Below, piece by piece: positions 44,084 through 53,463 of a stretch of 64,000 bases of DNA. The notes under the pieces are model-generated. The model saw nothing but the letters and a program-made list of their open reading frames with translations. It did not search any database and had not been told where the DNA came from. The stretch is from the NCBI GenBank assembly GCA_029747015.1, contig JAKOGI010003013.1, positions 1 to 64,000 of the forward strand. The letters run 5' to 3'. Origin of the DNA: Carnegiea gigantea. Its lineage: Eukaryota; Streptophyta; Magnoliopsida; Caryophyllales; Cactaceae. How positions within the stretch are numbered: position 1 is the first letter of the stretch; each line of letters opens with the position of its first letter. A program made the translations under genes and the position numbers.

Positions 44084-45858
44084 TCCTCCCCTTGTTGGAA
44101 AGAATTTGCCCTCAAATTCTCGAGTTCTTGTGGGTGAATTTTGTGGGGCTTTTCATAGATGGGCTCTTGTGAGGAAGAAGATAAGTATTTCTCTCTCTTT
44201 TGGTTTGCATCGACTTTCTCATCCATAAGAAAGGAAGCATCAAACTTCTTAGGCCTCACTTTAGGATTTTGTGATGTAAAGTCATGGGTGAGGGCTTGGA
44301 CAAAACACTTGTGGGTTTGTGGCTTATTATTTTGTGGCCAATGATAAAAGGGTTGAAAGCGAAGGGACTCATGAGGGGAGACTAATAAAGATAAGGAATG
44401 GACGTCTCTTGTTACCTCTACTTTGTCTTCTTGATGAAAATATGTGGTGTTGTAAAGAGAGAGATGGAGTTTGATGCATATTTCCATATGCATCATTTTT
44501 ATTCAACTCCAATTTCAAAGAAGAAAAGGGTCAAAGAAGATCATGCATGGAAATGTGCCTATTTGGTCTTTTTAAGTGAGTTCAAAGACTCGCGACACTA
44601 TGGGGAGGTCAAAAAGAGGTTAAGCTTTGCTAGAAATTTGGCGCTGAATTCATCCCTGCGGAACCCGATTTTTTGTGACCACTTTGGGACAAGCTCAAGT
44701 GGACCCACAACTTGAGGCTCCACATGGTTTTGAAGTTTAAGATTTCAGCTTTCAAATAAGCCCAAGTTTGTTTAATTTGGACATCATTTGATTGGGCAAA
44801 ATATCACTCAAAGATACGGTGTGCTGATCCAGTCCAGTCTGAGATAGGTGCATTGTTTGGGCCATAACTTTCAAACCGCTTATCCAAATTGAGCAAATGA
44901 GCCCATTCTGGAAAATCGACTTCCAGGGCTTTCTAACAAGCCCAAAAACGCGTGATTTGGCCGAGTATTCTGGAAGTTATGCTCTGTTGAAGTTGAGGCA
45001 GTTGCAAGGATTAATGTTGGGAATATAAAGAGTCTTAGGTTACATATATTTGTGTGGATGATATTGTGCACGTTTTAGATGCTTCTAGATTGATGTAATC
45101 AGCTGCAAAAATCCTAGAATATTCCTTGTAACCTCCCCCACCCCCTTTTTATGATGTGTCTTTTCATTTTTCTTAGACTTTTCATTAGCTAGTTTTAATT
45201 GTTAGGAGTTATTTGAGTCTTTTGATTGTCTTTTGCTGAGTCTATAAAAGGGGAGGGGCATGTGAAGCTAATCATTCAGCATTGTAAGAGATTTCCAAAG
45301 TAATACAAGCACCTTTGAGAGTGATTCTCATTTGTGTCTCAAAAATTCCTAGTTCTATATCTTGAATTTGGCTAATTCAAGTGGTGTTCTAGGTTCTCTT
45401 CCTTTTCCAATTGGAGTGATTCCTTGGTTAAGACAAGAGAATTAGCCCAAGGTCAAGTCATTGAGTGGCTCCGTGAAGGATTATCTCAATTACAAGATCT
45501 TGTTCTATCCCCTTTTTCTTGTGTAGTGAAGTTCTTCATCCATCTCATCCATCTTTCATTTCTCTTTCCAATTTGGCTTCTTTTGAGTTGGAGTTTGATT
45601 TGGTTCACTTACCTCCCCACATATACATCAGAGTTCCTCTTTACAAGCTAGTTCTTCTTCCTCACAAAAAGATTTGCTCCTAACTCTTTAAAGTCTAAGA
45701 GCTCTTCATCACCATAGTCTTCAAAGTCTAAGAGTTATTCATCACCATAGTCATCAAAGATAGGATGTAGATCAAACCGATTTAAATCTTCCTCCTCTTC
45801 GTTTACTCCTTCATCTTCATAGGAGATGATCTCCTTCAAGGGAAGCAAGGTAGGAAGG
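43912..45858 (-). pseudogene. N1 acidic tail ORF, interrupted by solo LTR S1
   Basis: Two pieces separated by S1. The upstream piece (45631-45858) encodes the acidic DDYGDE-type region but carries a stop and, like N2, lacks 13 bases present in N3, which shifts the frame. The downstream piece (43912-44471) encodes the YFHQEDKVEVTRDVHS region, then a basic segment, the NLRANSFQQGEDD peptide over the polypurine tract, and about 57 residues inside the LTR rich in Ser, Pro, His and Arg. No enzyme motif is visible. Function unknown; best regarded as the C-terminal part of a gag-like protein of this non-autonomous family. Confidence 0.65.
44472..45630 (+). repeat. S1: solo LTR with target duplication GAGTT
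   Basis: 1159 bp starting TGATGCATAT and ending TATACATCA, flanked by GAGTT (44467-44471 and 45631-45635). The empty site is seen at 57426-57440. Its 3' part is close to the E5/E6 LTRs and its first ~200 bp are different. A TATAAAAG box is at 45243-45250. It arose by recombination between the two LTRs of a full element. Confidence 0.9.
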
Positions 45859-46976
45859 TGATGGAGACCATCGTGAGAAGCCCAAGGACCATCAAGCTCA
45901 GCCCAAGGAGGATTCACTCAAGCTTCAAGAGGTCAAGGAAGTTGCCAAACTTTGCCGGAAATTGGCGTTCATGCCCGAAGAGGTAGTGCCGCCTTCATCC
46001 AGAAATTTCCCGATTTTTGTGTGCACTTTTGGCCTACCTAACGTGGACCCACAACTTGAGGCTCCACATGGTTTTGAAGCTTAAGATGTCAGCTTTAAAA
46101 TAAGCCCAATTTATTTAATTTGGACATCATTTGATTGGGCAAAATATCACTCAAAGATACGTTGTGCTGATCCAGTCCAGTCTGAGATAGGTGCATTGTT
46201 TGGGCCATAACTTTCAAACCGCTTATCCAAATTGAGCAAATGAGCCCATTCTGGAAAATAGACTTCCAGGGCTTTCTAACAAGCCCAAGAACGCGTGATT
46301 TGGCCGAGTATTCTGGAAGTTATGCTCTGTTGAAGTTGAGGCAGTTGCAAGGATTAATGCTGGGAATATGAAGAGTCTTCGGTTACATATACTTGTGTGG
46401 CTGATATTGTGCCCGTTTTAGATGCTTCTAGATTGATGTAATCAGCTGCAAAAATCCTAGAATATTCCTTGTAACCTCCCCACCCCTTTTATGATGAGTC
46501 TTTTCATTTTACTTAGACTTTTCATTAGCTAGTTTTAATTGTTAGGAGTTATTGAGTCTTTTGGTTGTCTTTTGCTGAGCTTATAAAAGGGGAGGGGCAT
46601 GTGAAGCTAATCATTCAGCATTGTAAGAAATTTCCAAAGTAATACAAGCACCTTTGAGAGTGATTCTCATTTGTGCAACTAAATTCCTAGTTCTATATCT
46701 TGAATTTGGCTCATTCAAGTGGTGTTCTAGGTTCTCTTCCTTTTCCAATTGGAGTGATTCCTTGGTTAAGACAAGAGAATTAGCCCAAGATCAAGTCATT
46801 GAGTGGCTCCGTGAAGGATTATCTTAATTACAAGGTCTTGTTTATCCTTGTTCTTTTTGTTATTATTCTTCAAACCATCTCAAACTATCTTCCACCATAT
46901 TCACTTTTCTTTGGTTGATTCTTGTTTAGTTTGAGTTTGAGTTGATTTGGTTCACTTACCACCGACATCTACATCA
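45859..46976 (+). repeat. E5 5' LTR
   Basis: 1118 bp, TGATGGAGACC...CTACATCA. TATAAAAG at 46582-46589. The start of the LTR also contains a non-expressed copy of the polyprotein tail coding sequence. Confidence 0.93.
46582..46589 (+). promoter_or_regulatory. E5 TATA box
   Basis: TATAAAAG followed by ggggaggggcatgtg. The same box is at the same place in S1 (45243), the E5 3' LTR (52361) and E6 (58420). It implies a transcript start near 46615 and an RNA leader of several hundred nt before gag. Confidence 0.65.
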
Positions 46977-46978
46977 AT

Positions 46979-46990
46979 TGGTATCAGAGC
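46979..46990 (+). other. E5 primer binding site, tRNA-Met type
   Basis: TGGTATCAGAGC two bases after the LTR. Confidence 0.9.
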
Positions 46991-47104
46991 CAAGGCTTTT
47001 AAGTGACCCACATCATACCCAAACACATCCCAAAAAGCCAAAATAAAAAAAAAAAAAAAAGAGGCACAAACCGGCAATCCGAAGTCTTGAAGACCAGAGA
47101 AGCA

Positions 47105-47284
47105 GCACGGTGCCCCCGTGCCACAACACACGACCGTGCCATAGTCTTTTTCCAGGAATCTTCAAGTCGAGACGGAGCACGGTGCCCCCGTGCCGCCAAG
47201 CACGACCGTGCCACGCTACTTTTCTGCATTTTCTTCAGCCGAAGCATAGCACGGCTTGACCGTGCCCCCTTGCACGACCGTGCC
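47105..47284 (+). other. E5 leader: three GC double-hairpin units with 72-nt period
   Basis: Units 47105-47140, 47177-47212 and 47249-47284, each exactly 36 nt and starting exactly 72 nt apart. Each starts GCACGG, pairs with CCGTGCC after a short loop, and ends with GCACGACCGTGCC or a near variant. The array lies between PBS and gag ATG and is not translated as part of gag. Confidence 0.8.
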
Positions 47285-47325
47285 ACTTTCCCTGCTGCAT
47301 ATTCTTCCTTCAACGTATCTCCAAC

Positions 47326-50300
47326 ATGTCTACAAAGTCCACAAGAAGCGACCAAGCACGTGTGGAAGAGTTAGAAGCACAACTCACTTATCTTCGAACT
47401 CAACTTGGGCAACTTTTGGAGGAGAAAAGAAGGTGGGTTCATAGCCCAACTCCCTCTCATCCTCATGAACCGGTGGTTGAATCTGAAGAGGAAGTCCATC
47501 ACTCCCATGCCAATTCAAGTGATGAGGAACCCCCAAGGAGACGAAGGCAAGGAGGAAATATTGGTGGTGGCCGAATTGACATCCCCGAATTTGAAGGCCA
47601 ACTTGATCCGGACTTATTTCTCGATTGGTTGCACACCATTGAGAGGATCTTTGAATATGAGGACATCCCGGAAGATAAGAAGGCAAAGCTTGTAGCCCTT
47701 AAACTCAGAAAATATGCTTCAATCTGGTGGGCTAACCTTGGAGCGAAAAGAGCAAGAAACGGGAAAGGAAAAATCAGAACTTGGGCCAAAATGAAAGAAA
47801 AACTCAAGGCCAAGTTTCTTCCCTCTCACTATGTGCAAGACAATTATCTCAAGCTCCATCGACTCAAGCAAGGATCCAAGATTGTGGAAGAATACACTCG
47901 GGAGTTTGAACAACTCCTACTCAAATGCGATTTGAGAGAAGACGACTCACAAACCTTGGTAAGATACTTGACCAGTCTTGATGAGTCCATTGCTCATGTA
48001 ATTGAGTTGCAACCCTATCCATCCCTAGATGACTTGAGTTCTCTAGCCTACAAGGTAGAGCAACAAAAGAAATCAAAGGGAAAGAGTGTCCTTTCCAAGC
48101 CTCTCTCTCGTCCTTACCCCACACAAAAGCCTCCGTACTACCCTCCTCGTCCACAAAATCCCCCACCTCCACAAACCAAAAACACCACTCCAACACCTCC
48201 AAAACCCTCCACACAAGAGCCCAAATCAAAGGACAAGGTTCGTTGCTTTCGGTGTCAAGGCATGGGACACTATGCATCTGAGTGTCCAAACAGGAGGATT
48301 GTTTCCCTAGCGGAGTACCAAGAAGCATGTGATGAACATGCCTATGATGAAGAAGAAGGAGAGCACTTTGAAGAAGGAAGTTTGGAAGAAGTTGAGGAAG
48401 GCCCCGATGAAGGAGAGTTGCTTGTTATCCGCCGGGCCTTGAGTGGAATTGCCACTCAAAAGGACATGGAGCAAAGAGAAGCCATTTTTCACACCAGGTG
48501 TACCGTAGGAGACAAGGTTTGTTCCCTTATCATTGATGGAGTTAGTTGTGCTAACGTTGCCTCAAAGACTATGGTGGACAAACTCAAGCTGCAAGTCTCT
48601 CCTCGTCCAAATCCCTACACCATACAATGGTTGAATCAAGGCAAAGGTTTGCAAATTACTCACCGTTGTCTTGTTTCCTTTTCAATTGGGAAAAACTATA
48701 AAGATGAGATTTGGTGTGATATAGTCCCCATGGATGCTTGCCATATATTATTGGGTAGACCATGGCTTTTTGATAGAAGTGTCATCCATGATGGCCGGAT
48801 GAACACTTACTCTTTTCTCAAGGACCGTAAGAAAATCACTCTTACCCCTCTCAAAAGTCCTTCCCCCTCTAAGCCAAAAGACAATCCTCATTTGGAAGTC
48901 TTCTTTACTACTCTTCTCAAATCTGAGCACCATGAGTCTTTTAAAGACTTGATACTTTTACAAGAAGAGTCTAAGCCATCATCTCCCTCACATCCACTAC
49001 TCACCCCTCTTCTACAAGCCTATCACCATGTTTTTCCACAAGAAATTCCACATGGCCTTCCCCCTCCAAGATCTATCCAACACAAGATAGACCTCGTTCC
49101 CGGATCCGTACTTCCAAACAAGCCGGCATACCGGATGTCTCCAAGCGAAACTCAAGAAATCCAAAGACAAGTGGATGATCTCTTGTCCAAGGGTTTAATT
49201 CGGGAAAGTCTAAGCCCATGTGCCGTGCCCGCCCTCCTTGTTCCTAAGAAGGATGGTAGCATGCGTATGTGTGTTGATAGCCGGGCAATAAACAAGATCA
49301 CTATCAAGTACCGGTTTCCTATTCCCCGATTGGAAGATCTATTGGATGAATTACATGGAGCCGCTATCTTTTCTAAGATTGATCTTAGAAGTGGCTATTA
49401 TCAGATTCGTATTTTTGAAGGTGATGAATGGAAAACCGCCTTTAAGACTAAAGGAGGTTTATATGAGTGGCTTGTAATGCCATTCGGGCTTACTAATGCC
49501 CCGAGCACTTTTATGAGACTCATGAACCAAGTTCTCAAGCCCCTCATTGGAACTTGTGTTGTCGTTTACTTTGATGATATCTTGGTCTATAGCAAGACCG
49601 AGGAGGAGCATGCCAAGCATTTGCAACAAGTTTTGGAGATTCTTTCACAAGAACAACTTTATGGCAATATGGAGAAATGCTTTTTCTTCACTCCTCAAGT
49701 GGTATTCTTGGGTTTCATTGTTTCCGCCCAAGGCCTCCAAGTTGATGAAAGCAAGATCAAGGCTATTCAAGAGTGGCCAACTCCTACATCCGTCACTCAA
49801 GTAAGGAGTTTTCATGGCCTAGCCTCATTTTACCGGAGGTTCATTAGAAATTTCAGCACTATCGTGGCTCCTATGACCGAGGTAATTAAAGGCAAAGAGT
49901 TTTCATGGAATGAGCAAGCACAACAAGCCTTTGAAGAGATCAAGAAGAAGCTCACTAGTTCCCCCGTTCTAGCCTTGCCTGACTTTACCAAAGTCTTTGA
50001 AGTAGAATGTGATGCATCCGGGGTAGGAATTGGAGCTGTCCTATCTCAAGAGAGGAGACCCATTGCCTTTTTTAGTGAGAAGCTCAACGATGCCAAGAAG
50101 AAGTACTCCACCTATGACAAGGAGTTTTATGCAATCATTAGAGCATTGGAGCATTGGCGTCATTACTTAGTTGGAGGTGAGTTCATCCTTCATTCCGACC
50201 ATGAAGCTCTCAAATACATTCAAGGACAACACAAGCTCAACCCTAGACATGCTAAATGGGTAGAGTATCTTCAGTCCTTCCACTTCACTATCCAACATAA

Positions 50301-51858
50301 GGCGGGTACTCTCAACAAAGGAGCTGATGCATTGTCAAGAAGGTACTTATTACTCTCCACTTTGAGTACTAAAGTACTTGGGTTTGAAGTTGTTAAAGAT
50401 TTGTACCCAAAAGATGATGATTTCAAGGACATTTTTGAGAAGTGTCTTAAACACCCCCATGGGTTGTTCCACTTAGAAGATGGGTTCCTATTCAAAGGTT
50501 CACGCCTTTGTATACCTCAATGTGGATTTCGTGAACTGCTTATCCAAGAGCTGCATGGAGGAGCCCTAGCTGGCCATTTTGGTGTTGAGAAGACTAGATC
50601 AATGTTGAAGGAACACTACTATTGGCCTAAGATGTCAAGAGATGTAGAGCATTTCATCAAAAGATGTTCTACTTGTCAAATGGCTAAGAGCCATTCTTTG
50701 CCCCAAGGATTGTATTCTCCACTCCCCATTCCTCAAGCCCCTTGGGAAGATATTAGCCTGGATTTTATCACGGGTTTGCCTAGAACCCAAAGGAACAAAG
50801 ACTCCATTATGGTGGTTGTGGATCGATTCTCCAAGATGGCGCATTTCATCCCTTGCCACACCACTAATGATGCTACTCAAGTGGCTAATCTTTACTTCAA
50901 GGAGATTGTGAGACTACATGGCATTCCAAAGAGCATGGTATCTGATCGGGACTCCAAGTTTCTTAGTCATTTTTGGCTAACTCTATGGCGCAAATTGGGT
51001 ACTCAACTCAAGTTTAGCACTACTTGTCATCCCCAAACTGATGGCCAAACTGAAGTCACTAATAGGACTTTGGGTACCTTACTTCGAGTCCTAGTGAAGA
51101 AGCATTTGAAGAATTGGGATGAGTTGCTACCACATGCCGAGTTTGCATTCAATCGAGTGCCTAGTAAGTCGACCCAACTCTCTCCATTTCAAGTTGTGTA
51201 TGGCTACAATCCCAAGAGTCCCTTGGATCTTGTTCCCATTCCAACTCCCACAAAATTTAGTTGGGAAGCTGAAAAAAGAGCCAAGGAGATCCAAGATCTT
51301 CATGCAAGAGTTAGAGATAACATTGCCAAGGCTAATGAAAGAGCCATGCAAAGCGCCAACAAGCATCGCAAGGAGGTACATTTTCAACCAGGAGATTTGG
51401 TATGGATTCACATGAGGAAGGAGCGTTTCCCTTCAAAGAGAAAATCTAAGTTGATGCCGCGTTCCGATGGTCCATTTGAAATCCTTGAGAAGGTTGGGCC
51501 CAATGCATACAAGGTTGATCTACCTGGAGATTATGGAGTTTCGGCTACCTTCAATGTCTCCGATCTTAGCCCCTTTTTCGATGATGAGCCCCTTCCTAGT
51601 TTGAGGGCAAACTTTCACTTACCCGGGGGGAATGATGGAGACCATCGTGAGAAGCCCAAGGACCATCAAGCTCAGCCCAAGGAGGATTCACTCAAGCTTC
51701 AAGAGGTCAAGGAAGTTGCCAAACTTTGCCGGAAATTGGCGTTCATGCCCGAAGAGGTAGTGCCGCCTTCATCCAGAAATTTCCCGATTTTTGTGTGCAC
51801 TTTTGGCCTACCTAAAGTGGACCCACAACTTGAGGCTCCACATGGTTTTGAAGCTTAA
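47326..51858 (+). CDS. E5 gag-protease-RT-RNaseH-integrase polyprotein
   Basis: 1510 codons, no interruption, starting MSTKSTRSDQARVEE just after the leader hairpins. Order with rough residues: coiled-coil start (10-35); gag domain (about 75-270); Pro-rich linker; zinc knuckle CFRCQGMGHYASEC (about 306); acidic stretch; protease (about 402); RT with YFDDIL (about 748); RNase H with CDAS, YDKE and HSDH (from about 893); integrase zinc site ending RCSTC (about 1114); catalytic D, D and E near 1145, 1205 and 1242; GPF module near 1380 ending ATFNVSDL. About 75 residues after the polypurine tract lie in the 3' LTR. The protease motif reads IDGVS where E1, E3, E4 and E6 have IDGGS, which may weaken or abolish its activity. 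No chromodomain was recognised. Confidence 0.92.
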   Translation: MSTKSTRSDQARVEELEAQLTYLRTQLGQLLEEKRRWVHSPTPSHPHEPVVESEEEVHHSHANSSDEEPPRRRRQGGNIGGGRIDIPEFEGQLDPDLFLDWLHTIERIFEYEDIPEDKKAKLVALKLRKYASIWWANLGAKRARNGKGKIRTWAKMKEKLKAKFLPSHYVQDNYLKLHRLKQGSKIVEEYTREFEQLLLKCDLREDDSQTLVRYLTSLDESIAHVIELQPYPSLDDLSSLAYKVEQQKKSKGKSVLSKPLSRPYPTQKPPYYPPRPQNPPPPQTKNTTPTPPKPSTQEPKSKDKVRCFRCQGMGHYASECPNRRIVSLAEYQEACDEHAYDEEEGEHFEEGSLEEVEEGPDEGELLVIRRALSGIATQKDMEQREAIFHTRCTVGDKVCSLIIDGVSCANVASKTMVDKLKLQVSPRPNPYTIQWLNQGKGLQITHRCLVSFSIGKNYKDEIWCDIVPMDACHILLGRPWLFDRSVIHDGRMNTYSFLKDRKKITLTPLKSPSPSKPKDNPHLEVFFTTLLKSEHHESFKDLILLQEESKPSSPSHPLLTPLLQAYHHVFPQEIPHGLPPPRSIQHKIDLVPGSVLPNKPAYRMSPSETQEIQRQVDDLLSKGLIRESLSPCAVPALLVPKKDGSMRMCVDSRAINKITIKYRFPIPRLEDLLDELHGAAIFSKIDLRSGYYQIRIFEGDEWKTAFKTKGGLYEWLVMPFGLTNAPSTFMRLMNQVLKPLIGTCVVVYFDDILVYSKTEEEHAKHLQQVLEILSQEQLYGNMEKCFFFTPQVVFLGFIVSAQGLQVDESKIKAIQEWPTPTSVTQVRSFHGLASFYRRFIRNFSTIVAPMTEVIKGKEFSWNEQAQQAFEEIKKKLTSSPVLALPDFTKVFEVECDASGVGIGAVLSQERRPIAFFSEKLNDAKKKYSTYDKEFYAIIRALEHWRHYLVGGEFILHSDHEALKYIQGQHKLNPRHAKWVEYLQSFHFTIQHKAGTLNKGADALSRRYLLLSTLSTKVLGFEVVKDLYPKDDDFKDIFEKCLKHPHGLFHLEDGFLFKGSRLCIPQCGFRELLIQELHGGALAGHFGVEKTRSMLKEHYYWPKMSRDVEHFIKRCSTCQMAKSHSLPQGLYSPLPIPQAPWEDISLDFITGLPRTQRNKDSIMVVVDRFSKMAHFIPCHTTNDATQVANLYFKEIVRLHGIPKSMVSDRDSKFLSHFWLTLWRKLGTQLKFSTTCHPQTDGQTEVTNRTLGTLLRVLVKKHLKNWDELLPHAEFAFNRVPSKSTQLSPFQVVYGYNPKSPLDLVPIPTPTKFSWEAEKRAKEIQDLHARVRDNIAKANERAMQSANKHRKEVHFQPGDLVWIHMRKERFPSKRKSKLMPRSDGPFEILEKVGPNAYKVDLPGDYGVSATFNVSDLSPFFDDEPLPSLRANFHLPGGNDGDHREKPKDHQAQPKEDSLKLQEVKEVAKLCRKLAFMPEEVVPPSSRNFPIFVCTFGLPKVDPQLEAPHGFEA
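51625..51632 (+). other. E5 polypurine tract
   Basis: GGGGGGAA just before TGATGG of the 3' LTR. Translated as part of an LPGGNDGD peptide. Confidence 0.85.
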
Positions 51859-52756
51859 GATGTCAGCTTTAAAATAAGCCCAATTTTGTTTAATTTGGAC
51901 ATCAAATTGATTGGGCAAAATATCACTCAAAGATACGTTGTGCTGATCCAGTCCAGTCTGAGATAGGTGCATTGTTTGGCCCATAACTTTCAAACCGCTT
52001 ATCCAAATTGAGCAATTGAGCCCATTCTGGAAAATAGACTTCCAGGGCTTTCTAACAAGCCCAAGAACGCGTGATTTGGCCGAGTATTCTGGAAGTTATG
52101 CTCTGTTGAAGTTGAGGCAGTTGCAAGGATTAATGCTGGGAATATGAAGAGTCTTAGGTTACATATATTTGTGTGGCTGATATTGTGCACGTTTTAGATG
52201 CTTCTAGATTGATGTAATCAGCTGCAAAAATCCTAGAATATTCCTTGTAACCTCCCCCACCCCCTTTTATGATGTGTCTTTTCATTTTTCTTAGACTTTT
52301 CATTAGCTAGTTTTAATTGTTAGGAGTTATTTGAGTCTTTTGATTGTCTTTTGCTGAGTCTATAAAAGGGGAGGGGCATGTGAAGCTAATCATTCAGCAT
52401 TGTAAGAGATTTCCAAAGTAATACAAGCACCTTTGAGAGTGATTCTCATTTGTGTCTCAAAATTCCTAGTTCTATATCTTGAATTGTGGCAAATTCAAGT
52501 GGTGTTCTAGGTTCTCTTCCTTTTCCAATGGGAGTGATTCCTTGGTTAAGACAAGAGAATTAGCCCAAGATCAAGTCATTGAGTGGCTCCGTGAAGGATT
52601 ATCTTAATTACAAGGTCTTGTTTATCCTTGTTCTTTTTGTTATTATTCTTCAAACCATCCCAAACTATCTTCCACCATATTCACTTTTCTTTTGTTGATT
52701 CTTGTTTAGTTTGAGTTTGAGTTGATTTGGTTCACTTACCACCCACATCTACATCA
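51633..52756 (+). repeat. E5 3' LTR
   Basis: 1124 bp, same ends as the 5' LTR. TATAAAAG at 52361-52368. Its first 226 bases are coding (polyprotein tail). Confidence 0.93.
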
Positions 52757-53195
52757 GAAGGCTAGAAGTGTGATGACTCTTTGGACTCTCCTTGTTGAAA
52801 AGGATGTCCGCACATGAGGGCCTTGAGCCATTCTTCTTAGGAAGTAGAGAAACATGTTTGAGCGTGTAAGTGGGCGGGCAAAAGGCACCCATCAACTTAC
52901 GCCTCAACTTCTTCCAAGTTCTCACCTTCTTCCAAGTTCTCACCTTCTCTTTTCTTTTCTTCCTTCTCTTAAACTTGTAATTCTTCCACCATTGAAGTGC
53001 ACAACCTCTCAATTTTGAAATAACCACCTTGAACTTCTCTTGGTCACTAAGGTTGCGACAATCAAAGGCTTACTCTACCTTAGAAAACCAAATTGTAAAC
53101 TCATCATTTTGGCCATAAAATCTTGGGATTTTTAGGCTAATCGACTCAATGTCAATCAAGGCTAGCTCTTTCCGGAAGTTCCTCAATGAAGGCAT
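52757..53195 (-). pseudogene. N1 gag fragment
   Basis: Minus strand from the ATG at 53193-53195. It encodes the same gag N-terminal domain as N2 (FYGQNDEFTIWFSKVE, then LRGCALQWWKNYKFKRRKK). A TAA replaces a Gln codon in the EQAFDC region near 53067, and an 18-bp tandem duplication repeats KVRTWK near 52910-52945. The region that normally follows (VEEYTREFEKL in full gag proteins, zinc knuckle, protease) is absent. Not functional. Confidence 0.8.
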
Positions 53196-53257
53196 GGTGG
53201 ATTAAATGCAAGGGTTCTTTGTGGGAGGAATGGTGTGTTTTAGCACGGTTAGGTAGG

Positions 53258-53331
53258 GCACGGGCAGGCCGTGCTGTTTTGCTGTGTTGAAATGGCGAGA
53301 ATGGGCAGTGGCACGGTCGTGTGGCCGTGCC
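53258..53331 (-). other. N1 leader GC units, both shortened
   Basis: 53258-53274 and 53311-53331. Compared with N2 each unit has lost one of its two hairpins (about 15-18 nt each), apparently between short direct repeats. Confidence 0.65.
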
Positions 53332-53463
53332 GTTGTGCTGCCGAACGTAGGTGCAAACTACGGATGGTGAAGTTTTGGGCTGATTTTTGTGTTTGAGTTA
53401 ATGGTATGTGTTTGGGGTTGGGAACTATGGCCTAGGAGAGTAGCCAATAGTTCTGATACCACT

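Larger units (their letters stand above)
45859..52756 (+). mobile_element. E5: complete CRM-like retrotransposon with open polyprotein
   Basis: 6898 bp, plus strand, perfect target duplication GAAGG (45854-45858 and 52757-52761) in N1 sequence; the empty site is at about 55184-55196. 5' LTR 45859-46976, PBS 46979-46990, leader with three GC units, gag-pol 47326-51858, polypurine tract, 3' LTR 51633-52756. The two LTRs differ slightly more than those of E4, so E5 may be older. Confidence 0.93.

Noticed and set aside
46979..46990. tRNA gene signals
   Set aside because: The tRNA-like matches are 12-nt primer binding sites only. No cloverleaf or box A/B arrangement was found.
47105..47284. CRISPR-like array (regular repeats and spacers)
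   Set aside because: The 36-nt repeats with 36-nt gaps look superficially similar, but the gaps are part of a conserved leader, there are only three units, and the context is a plant retrotransposon.
47003..47374. Frames over the E5 leader (ARGHRA / HDRAT-like repeats, both strands; similar at 58637-59254)
   Set aside because: They reflect translation of the GC hairpin units, which are better explained as RNA structure before gag.
51500..51858. Possible chromodomain after integrase
   Set aside because: No aromatic-cage chromodomain pattern is visible after the GPF module in E1, E2, E5 or E6. The tails fit the LTR-encoded CRM type better.
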